Origin: Microtetraspora fusca
Lineage (GTDB): Bacteria; Actinomycetota; Actinomycetes; Streptosporangiales; Streptosporangiaceae
NCBI RefSeq assembly: GCF_001570365.1
Contig: NZ_BBYK01000051.1
Coordinates: 62,001-126,000 of the forward strand
DNA: 64,000 nucleotides
Direction of reading: 5' to 3'
The position numbers were made by a program, and so were the translations under genes. Of this stretch, positions 25,273 through 34,468 are shown in pieces; the first letter of the stretch is position 1; every line of letters begins with the position of its first letter. The notes beneath the pieces are model-generated. The model was not told the origin of the DNA and made no database searches. It saw only the letters and a program-made list of their open reading frames with translations.

Positions 25273-25962
25273 ATGCTTTCGGGCGTGAAGAAGCTCCCCG
25301 CCGCGACGGCGGCAGTGTTCGCCGTCACCGCGGTCCCGAGCCTGCTGCAGTTCGCCCTCCCCTCGCTGGAGATCGCGCTGCGCCGCGATCCCGCCCGCAT
25401 CGCGGACGGCGAGTGGTGGCGGCTCGGGACCTCGCTCCTGGTCCAGGGCGGCGGCCCGGTCGGCGCCGCCTTCAACCTCGTCTCGCTCCTGGTGCTCGGC
25501 GCCATCGCCGAACGCGCCCTCGGGCCCGCCCGCTGGATCGCCTGCTATCTGGCGGGCGCGGCCGCGGGGCAGGCCGCGGGCACGTGGCTCGGCCTGGTGG
25601 ACGCGGGCAACTCCATCGGAGTGTGCGGCCTGGCCGGCGGGCTGGCCGTGGCCGTCGCGCTCGGGCGGGCGGACCGGCTCGCCGGATCCGTGGCGGCCTT
25701 CTACGCCCTGCTTCTGGTCGGCGGGCTCTTCAGCGGCTCCGTCACCGTGATCGTCGCCACGTCGGTCATCGGCGCGGCGGGGGTGCAACTGGTCGTCCAT
25801 CGGGACCGGCTGCCGATTCCGGTGTTCCCGGCGATCGTGGTGGCGACGGGGCTCGTGCTCGCCGTACTGGCGGACCTGCACGGCCCGGCCCTCCTCAGCG
25901 GCGCGGCCGTGGCGGGCGTCGTCGCGGGCGCTTTGGGAGCCGCCCCGCGCTCCGTCCACTGA
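25273..25962 (+). CDS. Rhomboid-like membrane protein with Ser to Cys change
   Basis: A 229-residue polytopic protein with about six hydrophobic segments. It has the rhomboid landmarks: [15 protein letters not shown], the TM2 Asn in [12 protein letters not shown] (N68), [21 protein letters not shown], and the TM6 His in [15 protein letters not shown] (H203). At the catalytic GxSG position it reads GVCG, with Cys118 in place of serine. It is either an inactive pseudo-protease or an unusual cysteine-type rhomboid. It follows the MFS gene by 62 bases. The family assignment is by pattern and is not certain. Confidence 0.7.
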   Translation: MLSGVKKLPAATAAVFAVTAVPSLLQFALPSLEIALRRDPARIADGEWWRLGTSLLVQGGGPVGAAFNLVSLLVLGAIAERALGPARWIACYLAGAAAGQAAGTWLGLVDAGNSIGVCGLAGGLAVAVALGRADRLAGSVAAFYALLLVGGLFSGSVTVIVATSVIGAAGVQLVVHRDRLPIPVFPAIVVATGLVLAVLADLHGPALLSGAAVAGVVAGALGAAPRSVH

Positions 25963-26035
25963 GGCCCCGCGCGTTCGCCCCCTGCTGGGACCCCAATGTG
26001 CGGCAGCGGATCGCGGAATGGGAGCCGATACGGCG

Positions 26036-26066
26036 ACGGCGCCGCACGCGATGCGTGCGGCGCCGT
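26036..26066. terminator. Strong bidirectional terminator hairpin
   Basis: A perfect 14-bp stem, ACGGCGCCGCACGC (26036-26049) with GCGTGCGGCGCCGT (26053-26066), and a 3-base loop GAT. It lies between the convergent ends of the rhomboid-like gene and etfA. Confidence 0.85.
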
Positions 26067-26094
26067 TCCGTCGAGCCCGTAGATCTCGTGGAGC

Positions 26095-27048
26095 TTACTT
26101 GCGCTTCTCGATCTCTTCGGTGAGCTGCGGCACGACCTGGAAGAGGTCGCCCACCACACCGAAGTCGGCGATCTCGAAGATCGGGGCCTCGGGGTCCTTG
26201 TTGACCACGATGATCGTCTTCGAGGTCTGCATGCCGGCCCGGTGCTGGATGGCGCCGGAGATGCCGGCCGCGATGTAAAGCTGCGGCGACACCGTCTTGC
26301 CGGTCTGGCCGACCTGGAACTGGTGCGGGTACCACTTGGCGTCGGTGGCGGCACGCGAGGCGCCGACGGCCGCGCCGAGGGAGTCGGCCAGCTTCTCGAT
26401 GATGGCGAAGTTCTCGGCGGAGCCGACGCCACGGCCGCCGGAGACCACGATCGCGGCCTCGGTGAGCTCCGGACGCGCGCCCTTCTCCTCCTTCACCCGC
26501 TCCACGATCTTCGCGGCGCGGGCGGCCTCGGACGGGGCGACCTCGACCTTCTCCTCGGCGCCCGCGCCGGCGGCGGCGACGGGAGCGGTGGAGTTGGGAC
26601 GGACCGCCACGATCGGGGTGCCCTTGGTCACGCGGCTGCGGACGTTGACGCCACCGCCGAAGATCGACTGGTCGGCGACGAAGCCCTCGCCGAGGCCGAC
26701 CGCGTCGGTGATCACACCGGAGTCCGTCTTGACGGCGAGGCGGCCGGCGACCTCCTTGCCCTCGACGGTGGAGGCCACGAGGACGGCGGCGGGCGACTTG
26801 TCCGCCACCAACCGGGCCAGCAGCTCGGCCTTGGGGGCGACCACGTAGTTCACGACCTCGTCGCTGTCCGCGACGTAGATCTTGTCCGCACCGTACTCGG
26901 CCAGCTTGGCCTTGGCGGCGTCACCGTAGCCGGGGCCGGCCCACACCGCCGACGGCTCGCCCAGCGTGCGGGCCAGGGTCAGCAGCTCGAGGGTGACCTT
27001 CTTGATCTCTCCGTCGACGTGCTCGACGAGAACCAGGATCTCACTCAT
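26095..27048 (-). CDS. etfA: Electron transfer flavoprotein alpha subunit
   Basis: A 317-residue FAD-carrying subunit of ETF, which accepts electrons from acyl-CoA and other dehydrogenases. The C-terminal FAD domain is intact: [57 protein letters not shown], and [27 protein letters not shown]. The N-terminal domain begins [21 protein letters not shown]. It follows etfB after 11 bases in one operon. Confidence 0.97.
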   Translation of the reverse strand: MSEILVLVEHVDGEIKKVTLELLTLARTLGEPSAVWAGPGYGDAAKAKLAEYGADKIYVADSDEVVNYVVAPKAELLARLVADKSPAAVLVASTVEGKEVAGRLAVKTDSGVITDAVGLGEGFVADQSIFGGGVNVRSRVTKGTPIVAVRPNSTAPVAAAGAGAEEKVEVAPSEAARAAKIVERVKEEKGARPELTEAAIVVSGGRGVGSAENFAIIEKLADSLGAAVGASRAATDAKWYPHQFQVGQTGKTVSPQLYIAAGISGAIQHRAGMQTSKTIIVVNKDPEAPIFEIADFGVVGDLFQVVPQLTEEIEKRK

Positions 27049-27059
27049 CTCGGGGCCCC

Positions 27060-27839
27060 TCAGATGAACTTCTTCGACGCGAGGAAGTCGGCGGCCTTGA
27101 CCCCGCCGTCGCCCTCATCCTTGACAACCGTGCCCGCGGCACGCGGCGGGGCGGCGGCGAACTCGGCCACCTCGCTGTAGGCGGCGGCCAGGCCGACGGC
27201 CGAGGCGTCGACGGAGGCGTCCGCGATGCCGAGTGTCTCGACCGGCTTCTTCTTGGCGGCCATGATGCCCTTGAAGGACGGGTACCGCGGCTCGTTGATC
27301 TTCTCCACGACCGAGACGACGGCGGGGAGCGTGGCCTCGACCTTGTCGTAGCCGTAGTCGGTGATCCGCTCGATGGCGATGGCCGAGCCGTTGACCTCGA
27401 CCTTGCGCGCCAGCGTGAGCTGCGGGGCGCCCAGCCGCTCGGCGAGCATCGCCGCCAGCACGCCGGTGCGGGCGTCGGTGGACTCCGAGCCGAGGATGAC
27501 CAGGTCGAACCCGATCTTCTTCAGCGCCTGGGCCATGGCGTACGAGGTGGACAGGGCGTCCGAGCCGTGCAGCGCGTCGTCGCTCAGGTGGACGGCCTTG
27601 TCGGCCCCCATCGCGAGCGCCTTGCGGATGGTCTCGGTGGCCTTGGCGGGCCCCATGGTGAGGACGGTCACCTCACCACCGTGAGCCTCCTTGAGCCGCA
27701 GCGCCTCCTCGACCGCGTACTCGTCGAGCTCGTTCACGACGCCGTCGACGGCGTCCCGGTCGAGCGTCTTGTCATCGGACCGCAACTTGCGCTCGGTCGC
27801 AGTGTCGGGGACCTGCTTCACGCAGACGACGATGTTCAT
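27060..27839 (-). CDS. etfB: Electron transfer flavoprotein beta subunit
   Basis: A 259-residue partner of EtfA, containing the AMP site. It starts MNIVVCVKQVPDTATERKL and has DKTLDRDAVDGVVNELDEYAVEEALRLKE, DKAVHLSDDALHGSDALSTSY, LVILGSESTDARTG and TDYGYDKVEATLPAVVSVVEKINEPRYPSFKGIMAAKKKP, all typical. It is the first gene of the etfBA operon. Confidence 0.97.
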   Translation of the reverse strand: MNIVVCVKQVPDTATERKLRSDDKTLDRDAVDGVVNELDEYAVEEALRLKEAHGGEVTVLTMGPAKATETIRKALAMGADKAVHLSDDALHGSDALSTSYAMAQALKKIGFDLVILGSESTDARTGVLAAMLAERLGAPQLTLARKVEVNGSAIAIERITDYGYDKVEATLPAVVSVVEKINEPRYPSFKGIMAAKKKPVETLGIADASVDASAVGLAAAYSEVAEFAAAPPRAAGTVVKDEGDGGVKAADFLASKKFI

Positions 27840-28109
27840 GGCCGGTGGCCGACCTCCCGTTTCCGTACGGCTCTACGCTGGCCGCGCATGGGGTATGCGC
27901 GCCCCGCTCAGACTGCCAGGTGCCCGTGAGCTGGATTACATCGGGTGCTTCGGGCGCGAGCGGATCGCCCGATGCTCCCACATGTTACCCACGGGTAGTT
28001 TCGCTGCAAACCTCCAGGATGTACGGCTCCGCCCGGTGTGCTCTTCGTCACCAAGCGACCCGCTCTCCCACCATACCGAACTTTGTTCCACGGCCTTTGG
28101 CGGGGTGCG
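27840..28109. other. etfB upstream region
   Basis: 270 bases without a gene. The palindrome TACCCACGGGTA (27986-27997) is a possible operator for etfBA. Nothing else was recognised before the inverted repeat copy D begins. Confidence 0.35.
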
Positions 28110-28246
28110 CTGTGCTTATTTGCCGAGCTTCGCTCGGCGGGCTCGGGGTGCCCTTGAGGCGATGTCTTCCCTCGTCGCCCGGAGTCGCTCGTCCCTCGCT
28201 CCCCGCTCGCTTCTCAGTCCAGACACCGCGGCGCCCCTCGCGTCCC
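28110..28246 (-). repeat. GCGAG-rich repeat, inverted copy D
   Basis: On the minus strand it carries the same modules in the same order as copy B: GTGTCTGGACTGAGAAGCGA (28207-28226), the GAGCGAG tract, the exact 20-mer GACGAGGGAAGACATCGCCT (28157-28176), then CACCCCGAGCCC and an end AATAAGCACAGCG. It lies 7 kb from copies A-C and abuts the stop codon of the kinase gene at 28250. Confidence 0.8.
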
Positions 28247-28249
28247 AAC

Positions 28250-29596
28250 TCAGCTTGCGAGCGCGATGATCGTGAGGAGGAAGAGGACGCCGCCCACCGC
28301 GAGTAGCAGGGTGAGCGGGCTGAAAACGCTGCTCAGCACCGCCCACAGCGCGACCACGCCCGCCCCGCCGGCGAGATCGACGAGCACCCTCGTCCGCGAC
28401 TTCGCCAGCAGCCCGAACCCGGCGTCGATCAGCACGCCCAGGCCGTACAGGACGAGGATCAGCAGGGAGACCTCGGGGAGGTACTGGCTCGACGCGGCGG
28501 CGACCAGCCCGGCGAAGACGCCGGCGCCGATCACCCAGCGCCTGCGGAGCCGCTCCCGGTGGCGGGCGCGCGCCTCCTCCACCGACCTGAGCCGGTTGTG
28601 CACCCGCCGGGGCTTCCACTCCCGGGTCGCCTCGCCGGTGATCGCGGTCGGCACCGCGTCCCTGTCCCTGACGTGGCCTTCGTGATGCCTGTGCGGCGGC
28701 CTCCCGTCGCGCCTGTCCGGTCCCCTGTCGTGCCGTACGGGGGCGGCCGGCAGCGGCACCGGGGGGGACGGGACGGGCGGCGCGGCGGCGGCGGCGACGG
28801 AGGGGGCGATCGAGTCGAGCCGCGCCACCAGCTCGGCGGCGACCGGCCGACATCCCGGGTCGTCCTGAAGGCACTCCCGCAGCAGGGGGGCGAGCCAGTC
28901 CGGCACCCCCGACAGGTCCGGCTCGTGGTGCACCACGCGGTACGCGACGGCCGCCGGCGGTCCGCTCCCGTACGGCTGCCGCCCCGAGGCGGCGAAGGCG
29001 AGCGTCGCGGCCCAGGCGAACACATCGGCCTCCGGCCCCGCCTCCGCGCCTTCCAGCACCTCGGGGGACAGATAGCCGGGGGTGCCGACCACGGCACCGG
29101 ACGCGGTCACCGACGCCGCGTCCTGTGCGCAGGCGATGCCGAAATCGATCACGAAGGGCTCGTGGTCGGCGAGGATCACGTTGGCCGGCTTGAGATCGCG
29201 GTGGACCACGCCGGCCCGGTGGATCGACTCCAGCGCCTCGGCGAGACCGCGCGCGAGCCGCAGCAGGTCCTCGCCCTGGATCGGCCCGTGCGAGGCGAGC
29301 ACCGAGCTCAGCGGGCGGCCCTGGACGTACCGCGTCACGATGTACGGATACTGCCCGCTCAGGGAGGCGTCGAGGACCTCGGCGATGTGCGGCCCGCGCA
29401 CCCGGCGCATGGTCTCGACCTCGCGGGCCAGCCGGGTGAGGGCGAGCGAGTCGGCCGCGACGTGCGGGTGGAGGACCTTGACGGCGACGGTCCTTCCCTC
29501 GGTGTCGAGCGCCAGGTGGACCTCGCCGAAGCCGCCCGCCCCGAGCTGGGATAGCAGGCGATACGGCCCGAGCTGACCACCGTTCGGCGACCCCAT
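28250..29596 (-). CDS. Membrane Ser/Thr protein kinase (third of three)
   Basis: A 448-residue Hanks-type kinase. The kinase domain is at about 10-270: GPYRLLSQLGAGGFGEVHLALD (P loop), AVKVLH lysine, VVHRDLKPANV catalytic loop, VIDFGIAC (DFG) and GTPGYLSPEVLEG. A Pro/Arg/Asp-rich linker follows, and three or four transmembrane segments close the protein (from about 340: RRWVIGAGVFAGLVAA, VSLLILVLYGLGVLIDAG, VVALWAVLSSVF, LLLAVGGVLFLLTIIALAS). There is no extracellular PASTA-type sensor. ATG 29596 has GGGAG upstream. It is downstream of two paralogues in the same direction. Confidence 0.92.
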   Translation of the reverse strand: MGSPNGGQLGPYRLLSQLGAGGFGEVHLALDTEGRTVAVKVLHPHVAADSLALTRLAREVETMRRVRGPHIAEVLDASLSGQYPYIVTRYVQGRPLSSVLASHGPIQGEDLLRLARGLAEALESIHRAGVVHRDLKPANVILADHEPFVIDFGIACAQDAASVTASGAVVGTPGYLSPEVLEGAEAGPEADVFAWAATLAFAASGRQPYGSGPPAAVAYRVVHHEPDLSGVPDWLAPLLRECLQDDPGCRPVAAELVARLDSIAPSVAAAAAPPVPSPPVPLPAAPVRHDRGPDRRDGRPPHRHHEGHVRDRDAVPTAITGEATREWKPRRVHNRLRSVEEARARHRERLRRRWVIGAGVFAGLVAAASSQYLPEVSLLILVLYGLGVLIDAGFGLLAKSRTRVLVDLAGGAGVVALWAVLSSVFSPLTLLLAVGGVLFLLTIIALAS

Positions 29597-29668
29597 CCCG
29601 CTCCCTTCGCCCCTCCCATTCCATGGTGCCCGGCCGGTCCCAAAGGACTCTCTAAGGACTGGTTAGGT

Positions 29669-31627
29669 CTAGAAAGGAAGAACTGCCCCACTGATCCTTT
29701 TCGTGATGTCCCCGATCAGTCCGCCGATCAAGTTGACGACGGTGTCCTGGCCCTTCGCCTTCAGGCTGCGGACGACGTCGTCGATGGCCACGGACGGCGG
29801 GCGCCACGGGGCCCAGGACGGGTCGGCGGAGAGCGCCGTCATGACCGCGAAGAACGCCACCGTGCCGACGACGAGCGCGACCACCATGCCCGCGCCGGGG
29901 CTGCGGATCGCCCCGGTCAGCGTGCGGGCGACCGCCTTGCGCGGCGCGCCTCCGCCCGGGAGCAGGAACAGTCCGGCCACGAAGGCGCCGGCCGCGAAGG
30001 CCGCGGCCGGGTCCGTGCCCATCTTGCCCATGTAGACCAGAACACCCCACACGCACATGCCGAACATCGCGGCGAGCGGCACCTGCACGAGTGTCGCGAA
30101 GGCCGACTTGATCAGCGCCCACGGCGTGCCCAGCACAGCGAGGATCGGGTCGGCCCCGCTGCTGCCGCGTACCGACCGGCGCGCGGCGAGGTCGCCGAGC
30201 AGATAGTGCGCCACCCGGAGGCAGAGCGCGGCCACGATCGCGAACAGGCTCACGGTCACCGGCAGGACGCACGCCAGCGCCACCAGGACGGTGAGCAGCA
30301 GCCCGGCCAGGATGGGGTGCCCGGTGCGGTAGCGCGGCCGCTCCTGCTCGGGCGCGTACGGCCGGGCCTGCGCGGACGGGCCGGTCGGGACGGGAGGCGC
30401 GGTCTGGGTGGCGGGCGGCGCGGCCTGCGGGGGCGGGAGGACCTGCGGCCCGGCGCCCGTGACGGGAGGCGGCGGATAGCCCGCGACCCTCTGGTCCGGG
30501 AACGGCGGCGGGTAGGGCGACCCCGGCTGGTACGGCGGCGCCTGCCCCGGCGGGTACCCGGTGAGCGGCGGCGGGACGATGGCGGCCGGCGCCTGCCTCG
30601 GCTGGCGCGGCTCCCTGCGCGGCCGCTCCGGCTCGACGTAGTTCACCGGGGGCAGCAGGTCGGAGTAGCTGTCGTCGTCCCGTACCCCGGACGGCCTGCC
30701 CTGCGCGGCCGGGGCGGCGGCGTCGTCCAGCACCCGGGTGCCGTCCACCGGCGTGTTCCCGTTCAGCGCGGACGCGTCAAGGATCTTGGTGCCGCCGTCG
30801 CGGGCGACCTCGCGCAGGACCGTGACGGACGGGTCGAGGGCCCGGGACAGCCGCAGGAGCGACGCGGCGGTGGGACGGGTGCCGGCGTCGGTGGCCAGCG
30901 CCTTCCGCAGCCAATCGTGCAGCCACGGCGGCGCGAGATCGATCTGCGCCTTGCCTTCGAGGATGTTGTAACAGACCGACTCGAACGTGCCCGACCCGAA
31001 CGGCGGCTTTCCGGACACAGCGAAGAAAACGGTGGCGGCCAGCGCGTGGACGTCGGCCGCCTGGGTGATCTCGGTGTCTCTGATGATCTCGGGCGCGAGG
31101 TAGCCGGGCGTGCCGACGAACATGCCCGTCTGGGTCAACCGGGTGGCGTTCACCAGGTGGGCGATGCCGAAGTCGATCACCAACGGCTCGCCGTCCACGA
31201 GCATCACGTTCGCCGGCTTGAGGTCCCGGTGGATGACGTCGGCGGCGTGGATGGCGACCAGGGCCTCGCACAGACCGCGGGCCAGCCGGATGACGCCGTC
31301 GTCCGGCAGCGGGCCGTCTTCGAGGACGGCCTGCTCCAGCGTGCGCCCGGGGGCGTACCGCGTCACGATGTAGGGCGTGTCGCTGATCAGGTCCGCGTCG
31401 AGGACCTCGGCCACGCGCGGGCTGCGCACCCGCCGCATGGTCTCGACCTCGCGGGTGAGCCGGTCGCGTGCCTTGAGGTCGGAGGCGACATGCTGGTGCA
31501 GCACCTTGACGGCGACCTCGCGCCCCTCCTCGTCCAGGCCGAGGTGGACCACCCCCATGCCGCCCTCGCCGAGCTGGCGAAGCAGCCGGTAAGGGCCGAT
31601 CCGCTCCGGAGCCTCAGTCGCCGACAT
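29669..31627 (-). CDS. Membrane Ser/Thr protein kinase (second of three)
   Basis: A 652-residue Hanks-type kinase. The kinase domain is at about 10-270 (IGPYRLLRQLGEGGMGVVHLGLD, AVKVLHQH, VIHRDLKPANVMLVD, VIDFGIAHL, GTPGYLAPEII). A long Pro/Gln/Tyr-rich linker (about 320-430) leads to a C-terminal domain of about five or six membrane segments (HPILAGLLLTVLVALACVLP ... MVVALVVGTVAFFAVMTALS). The C-terminal domain shares LGTPWALIKSAFATLVQVPLA with RVLGRPDALIKSVGITIALVP of the upstream kinase, so the two are paralogues over their full length. It starts 12 bases after the stop of that kinase. Confidence 0.93.
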   Translation of the reverse strand: MSATEAPERIGPYRLLRQLGEGGMGVVHLGLDEEGREVAVKVLHQHVASDLKARDRLTREVETMRRVRSPRVAEVLDADLISDTPYIVTRYAPGRTLEQAVLEDGPLPDDGVIRLARGLCEALVAIHAADVIHRDLKPANVMLVDGEPLVIDFGIAHLVNATRLTQTGMFVGTPGYLAPEIIRDTEITQAADVHALAATVFFAVSGKPPFGSGTFESVCYNILEGKAQIDLAPPWLHDWLRKALATDAGTRPTAASLLRLSRALDPSVTVLREVARDGGTKILDASALNGNTPVDGTRVLDDAAAPAAQGRPSGVRDDDSYSDLLPPVNYVEPERPRREPRQPRQAPAAIVPPPLTGYPPGQAPPYQPGSPYPPPFPDQRVAGYPPPPVTGAGPQVLPPPQAAPPATQTAPPVPTGPSAQARPYAPEQERPRYRTGHPILAGLLLTVLVALACVLPVTVSLFAIVAALCLRVAHYLLGDLAARRSVRGSSGADPILAVLGTPWALIKSAFATLVQVPLAAMFGMCVWGVLVYMGKMGTDPAAAFAAGAFVAGLFLLPGGGAPRKAVARTLTGAIRSPGAGMVVALVVGTVAFFAVMTALSADPSWAPWRPPSVAIDDVVRSLKAKGQDTVVNLIGGLIGDITKRISGAVLPF

Positions 31628-31639
31628 GTCCGTCCCCCG

Positions 31640-33829
31640 TCACTGATTCCCTGCTTTGTTACGCAACTGGTTCAGGTCCTGCACCACCGAGGGCACGTTG
31701 ACGGGACCCATGAAGTGTCCCCCTGTCTGTTTACCCATCAGCCCGGTGAGCGCAATCGCCGTCACCACCGCGGCGACCGCTCCGGCCCCCCAGGCCAGCG
31801 CCGCCGCCGAGCTTCTCGTCGGCAGCAGCGACGCGATCGTGCGCCGCATCTGCCTGCTCGGACCCTCCACTCCCGGCCCCGCGCAGACCGTCCACAACGC
31901 CACCGCGATCCCCCAGCTCAGCGCGTCGAGCGTGGACATCTTGGTGACCAGCACGGTGAGCAGCAGCGTCACCGGAAGACCGAGGATCAGCGCGTACGGC
32001 ACCAGCGCGATCGTGATGCCGACCGACTTGATCAGCGCGTCGGGCCGGCCGAGCACGCGCACCACGTCCGTCGCGGCGGCCGCCGGCGCCCTGCGCGCGT
32101 TCAACTCGGGCTGCGCGATGTCGGCGGCGCGCAGCAAGATCGTTATCGGCAGCGCGATCACCATGACGAGCAGGGGCGCGATCACCGTGAGGGCGACCAC
32201 CAGGAGGAGCAGCATCGCGGCGGCCACGCCGTACGCCTTGGAGCGCTGGAGCGGCGTGGCGGGCGCGGAGCCGGAGGCGGCCACCGGAGGCGGCGGCACG
32301 CGCATGGTCGGCTGGAAGGGCGCGGGATGCGGCTGGCCGACCTGCGGCGTCTGCTCGTAGATCTCGGGCGCCTGCTCGAAGAGCGCGTGCGGGCCGTACG
32401 CGCCGCGCAGTTCCTCGGGCCGTACGCGGCGGGTGGGCACGTCGGTCTCGCCGGTCGCGGGCGCCCAGGGCGTCCCGGACGGCGGCGCCGCCGGGCTCGC
32501 CGGGTTCGCCGCCACGGGAGGCGGAGTCGTGGACGGAGGCACGGCGTGCGGCGTCGCGGACGGCGGCGTGGTGACCGACGGCGGGGTCACGGCGGGCGTG
32601 GGCGACGAGGCGCGCGGGCCCGTCGTGGGTGCCGAAGCGGCCGCGCCCGTCGGCGGCGCGTACCGCGTGGGCGCGTCGTCCGCGCCGGTCGCGCTCGTCG
32701 CTCCCGTGCCGGACAGGCCGGCCCGGCGCAGGTCGTCGCCGGTCACCCGCACGGTCGGGAACGGGTCGCCGGCCCCGCCGGGCGACGCGCCCTGGTCGAG
32801 CAGCGAGACGAACTCCTCCGCGGGCGGTTGGGCGGGCACCGGCTGCCCGGGATTCGCGGGCGGCGCGGCCTGCGTCGCCATCGGGTTCGCGGGCGGCGCG
32901 GGCCGCGTCACAACGGGGTTCTCGAGCTGGGTCTCCGCGGGCGGCCCGGCGGCGCCCGCGACGGGCACCGGACGGCCGGTCGTCTCGTCGACGTTCGGCA
33001 CGGTGGTGATCTCGTCGGGCACGCGCACCCTGCCGGCGCGCTGCATGAGCTGGGTGACCTGCCGGCTCAGCTCGGCCGCGGTCGGACGCCTGGCCGGGTC
33101 GCGCTGGAGCGCCGCGCGCAGCACCGGCTGGACCAGCGCGGGGGCCGCGCTCACGTTGGCCTTGCCGGAGGTGATGTTGTAGAAGATCATCTCCAGCGTG
33201 CCCTTGCCGAAGGGCGGCAGGCCGGTGGCGGCGTAGAGCAGCGTGCCGCCCCAGGCGTGCACGTCCACCTTGGGCCCGGCCTCGTGTCCCTCGATGATCT
33301 CGGGCGCGAGGTAGCCGGGCGTGCCGATGAACATCCCGGTCTGGGTGAGCCGCGTCGCGTCGACGCCCTGGGCGATGCCGAAGTCGATCAGGACCGGACG
33401 CCCGTCGAGCATGAGGACGTTGCCCGGCTTGAGATCGCGGTGGATCACCCCGGCCGCGTGGACGGCGGCGAGCGCCTCGGCCACGCCGGCTCCCACCAGC
33501 AGCAGGGCGTCCACGGGAAGCGGGCCGTCCTGCTTGACGACCTCGTCGAGCGGGCGGCCCGGCACGTAGCGGGTCACGATGTACGGCCGGCGGCCGGTCA
33601 CGTCGGCGTCGAGGACCTCCGCGATGTGCGGGCTGCGCACCCGCCGCATGGTCTCGACCTCGCGCGAGAGCCTCCTGCGCGCGAGGTCGTCCTGGGTGAC
33701 CTCCGGGCGCAGGACCTTGACGGCCACCTGCCTCCCGTGCGGGTCCAAGGCGAGATGGACCACGCCCATGCCGCCTTCACCGAGCCGCCGCAGCAGCCGG
33801 TAGGGGCCCAGTCGGTCGTCCTGAATCAT
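31640..33829 (-). CDS. Membrane Ser/Thr protein kinase (first of three)
   Basis: A 729-residue Hanks-type kinase. The kinase domain starts LGPYRLLRRLGEGGMGVVHLALD and has AVKVLRPE, VIHRDLKPGNVLMLD, LIDFGIAQG and GTPGYLAPEII. A very long low-complexity linker rich in Pro, Ala and Thr (about 300-530) is followed by about six membrane segments. I start it at ATG 33829 (MIQDDRLGPYRLL). No Shine-Dalgarno precedes it, but TATGGT at 33839-33844 (minus) is 9 bases upstream, so the mRNA may have almost no leader. The frame remains open to 33928. It heads the three-kinase group, 126 bases downstream of the YbaK-type gene. Confidence 0.92.
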   Translation of the reverse strand: MIQDDRLGPYRLLRRLGEGGMGVVHLALDPHGRQVAVKVLRPEVTQDDLARRRLSREVETMRRVRSPHIAEVLDADVTGRRPYIVTRYVPGRPLDEVVKQDGPLPVDALLLVGAGVAEALAAVHAAGVIHRDLKPGNVLMLDGRPVLIDFGIAQGVDATRLTQTGMFIGTPGYLAPEIIEGHEAGPKVDVHAWGGTLLYAATGLPPFGKGTLEMIFYNITSGKANVSAAPALVQPVLRAALQRDPARRPTAAELSRQVTQLMQRAGRVRVPDEITTVPNVDETTGRPVPVAGAAGPPAETQLENPVVTRPAPPANPMATQAAPPANPGQPVPAQPPAEEFVSLLDQGASPGGAGDPFPTVRVTGDDLRRAGLSGTGATSATGADDAPTRYAPPTGAAASAPTTGPRASSPTPAVTPPSVTTPPSATPHAVPPSTTPPPVAANPASPAAPPSGTPWAPATGETDVPTRRVRPEELRGAYGPHALFEQAPEIYEQTPQVGQPHPAPFQPTMRVPPPPVAASGSAPATPLQRSKAYGVAAAMLLLLVVALTVIAPLLVMVIALPITILLRAADIAQPELNARRAPAAAATDVVRVLGRPDALIKSVGITIALVPYALILGLPVTLLLTVLVTKMSTLDALSWGIAVALWTVCAGPGVEGPSRQMRRTIASLLPTRSSAAALAWGAGAVAAVVTAIALTGLMGKQTGGHFMGPVNVPSVVQDLNQLRNKAGNQ

Positions 33830-33955
33830 GGCGTAAGCACCATACCGACTAAAGCACCGCCCATGACTGAACCAACGCGCCACATTCCTGCTCGTGACAA
33901 CGTATGGCGACGGCTCCCGGTTTCCCATCCTGACGCAAAATGCGAACGGGAACGG

Positions 33956-34468
33956 TCACAGGGCGAGGGGGAGCACCTCCGCGCCGGTCGCCTCGACCAG
34001 CGCCTTGCCCGACAGCGCCAGCTTGGAGCGCCGCACGCCGCTGCCGATCACGATGAAGTCCCGCCGGGTCACCTTCTCGTCCACGAGCACCGGCCAGTCC
34101 GCGGGGAGGCCGATCGGGGTGATGCCGCCGTACTCCATGCCGGTCAGCGCGACCGCCTCCGCCTGGGGGGCGAAGGAGACCTTGCGCACGTCGAGGTGGC
34201 GGCGCACCACGCCGTTCACGTCCGCCCGGTCGTCGGCGAGGATCATGACGGCGGCGTACCGGACCTCGCCGCCGCGCTTGCCCGCGACGATGACGCAGTT
34301 CGCCGAGTCTTCCAGGGCCACGCCGTACCGCTCGCAGAACTCGGCGGTGTCGGAGAGCTCGGGATCGATCTCGGCGACGTTCAGTTCCACGCCGGTCTGC
34401 GGCACCGCATTCGCCACGGGGGCGGCGAGCAGGTCGACGCGGTCGGTGGCGGGCACCCAGTCGAGCAT
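33956..34468 (-). CDS. YbaK/ProX-type aminoacyl-tRNA deacylase-like protein
   Basis: A 170-residue single-domain protein of the YbaK/EbsC/prolyl-tRNA-synthetase-INS family, whose members hydrolyse misacylated tRNAs. Blocks include TAEFCERYGVALEDSANCVIVAGKRGGEVRYAAVMILADDRADVNGVVRRHLDVRKVSFAPQAEAVALTGMEYGGITPIGLPADWPVLVDEKV and IVIGSGVRRSKLALSGKALVEATGAEVL, including the TGMEYGGITPIGLP catalytic-loop signature. The ATG directly abuts the amine oxidase stop codon, with GGAG upstream. It is the last gene of a five-gene operon, and its link to that operon is unexplained. Confidence 0.88.
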   Translation of the reverse strand: MLDWVPATDRVDLLAAPVANAVPQTGVELNVAEIDPELSDTAEFCERYGVALEDSANCVIVAGKRGGEVRYAAVMILADDRADVNGVVRRHLDVRKVSFAPQAEAVALTGMEYGGITPIGLPADWPVLVDEKVTRRDFIVIGSGVRRSKLALSGKALVEATGAEVLPLAL

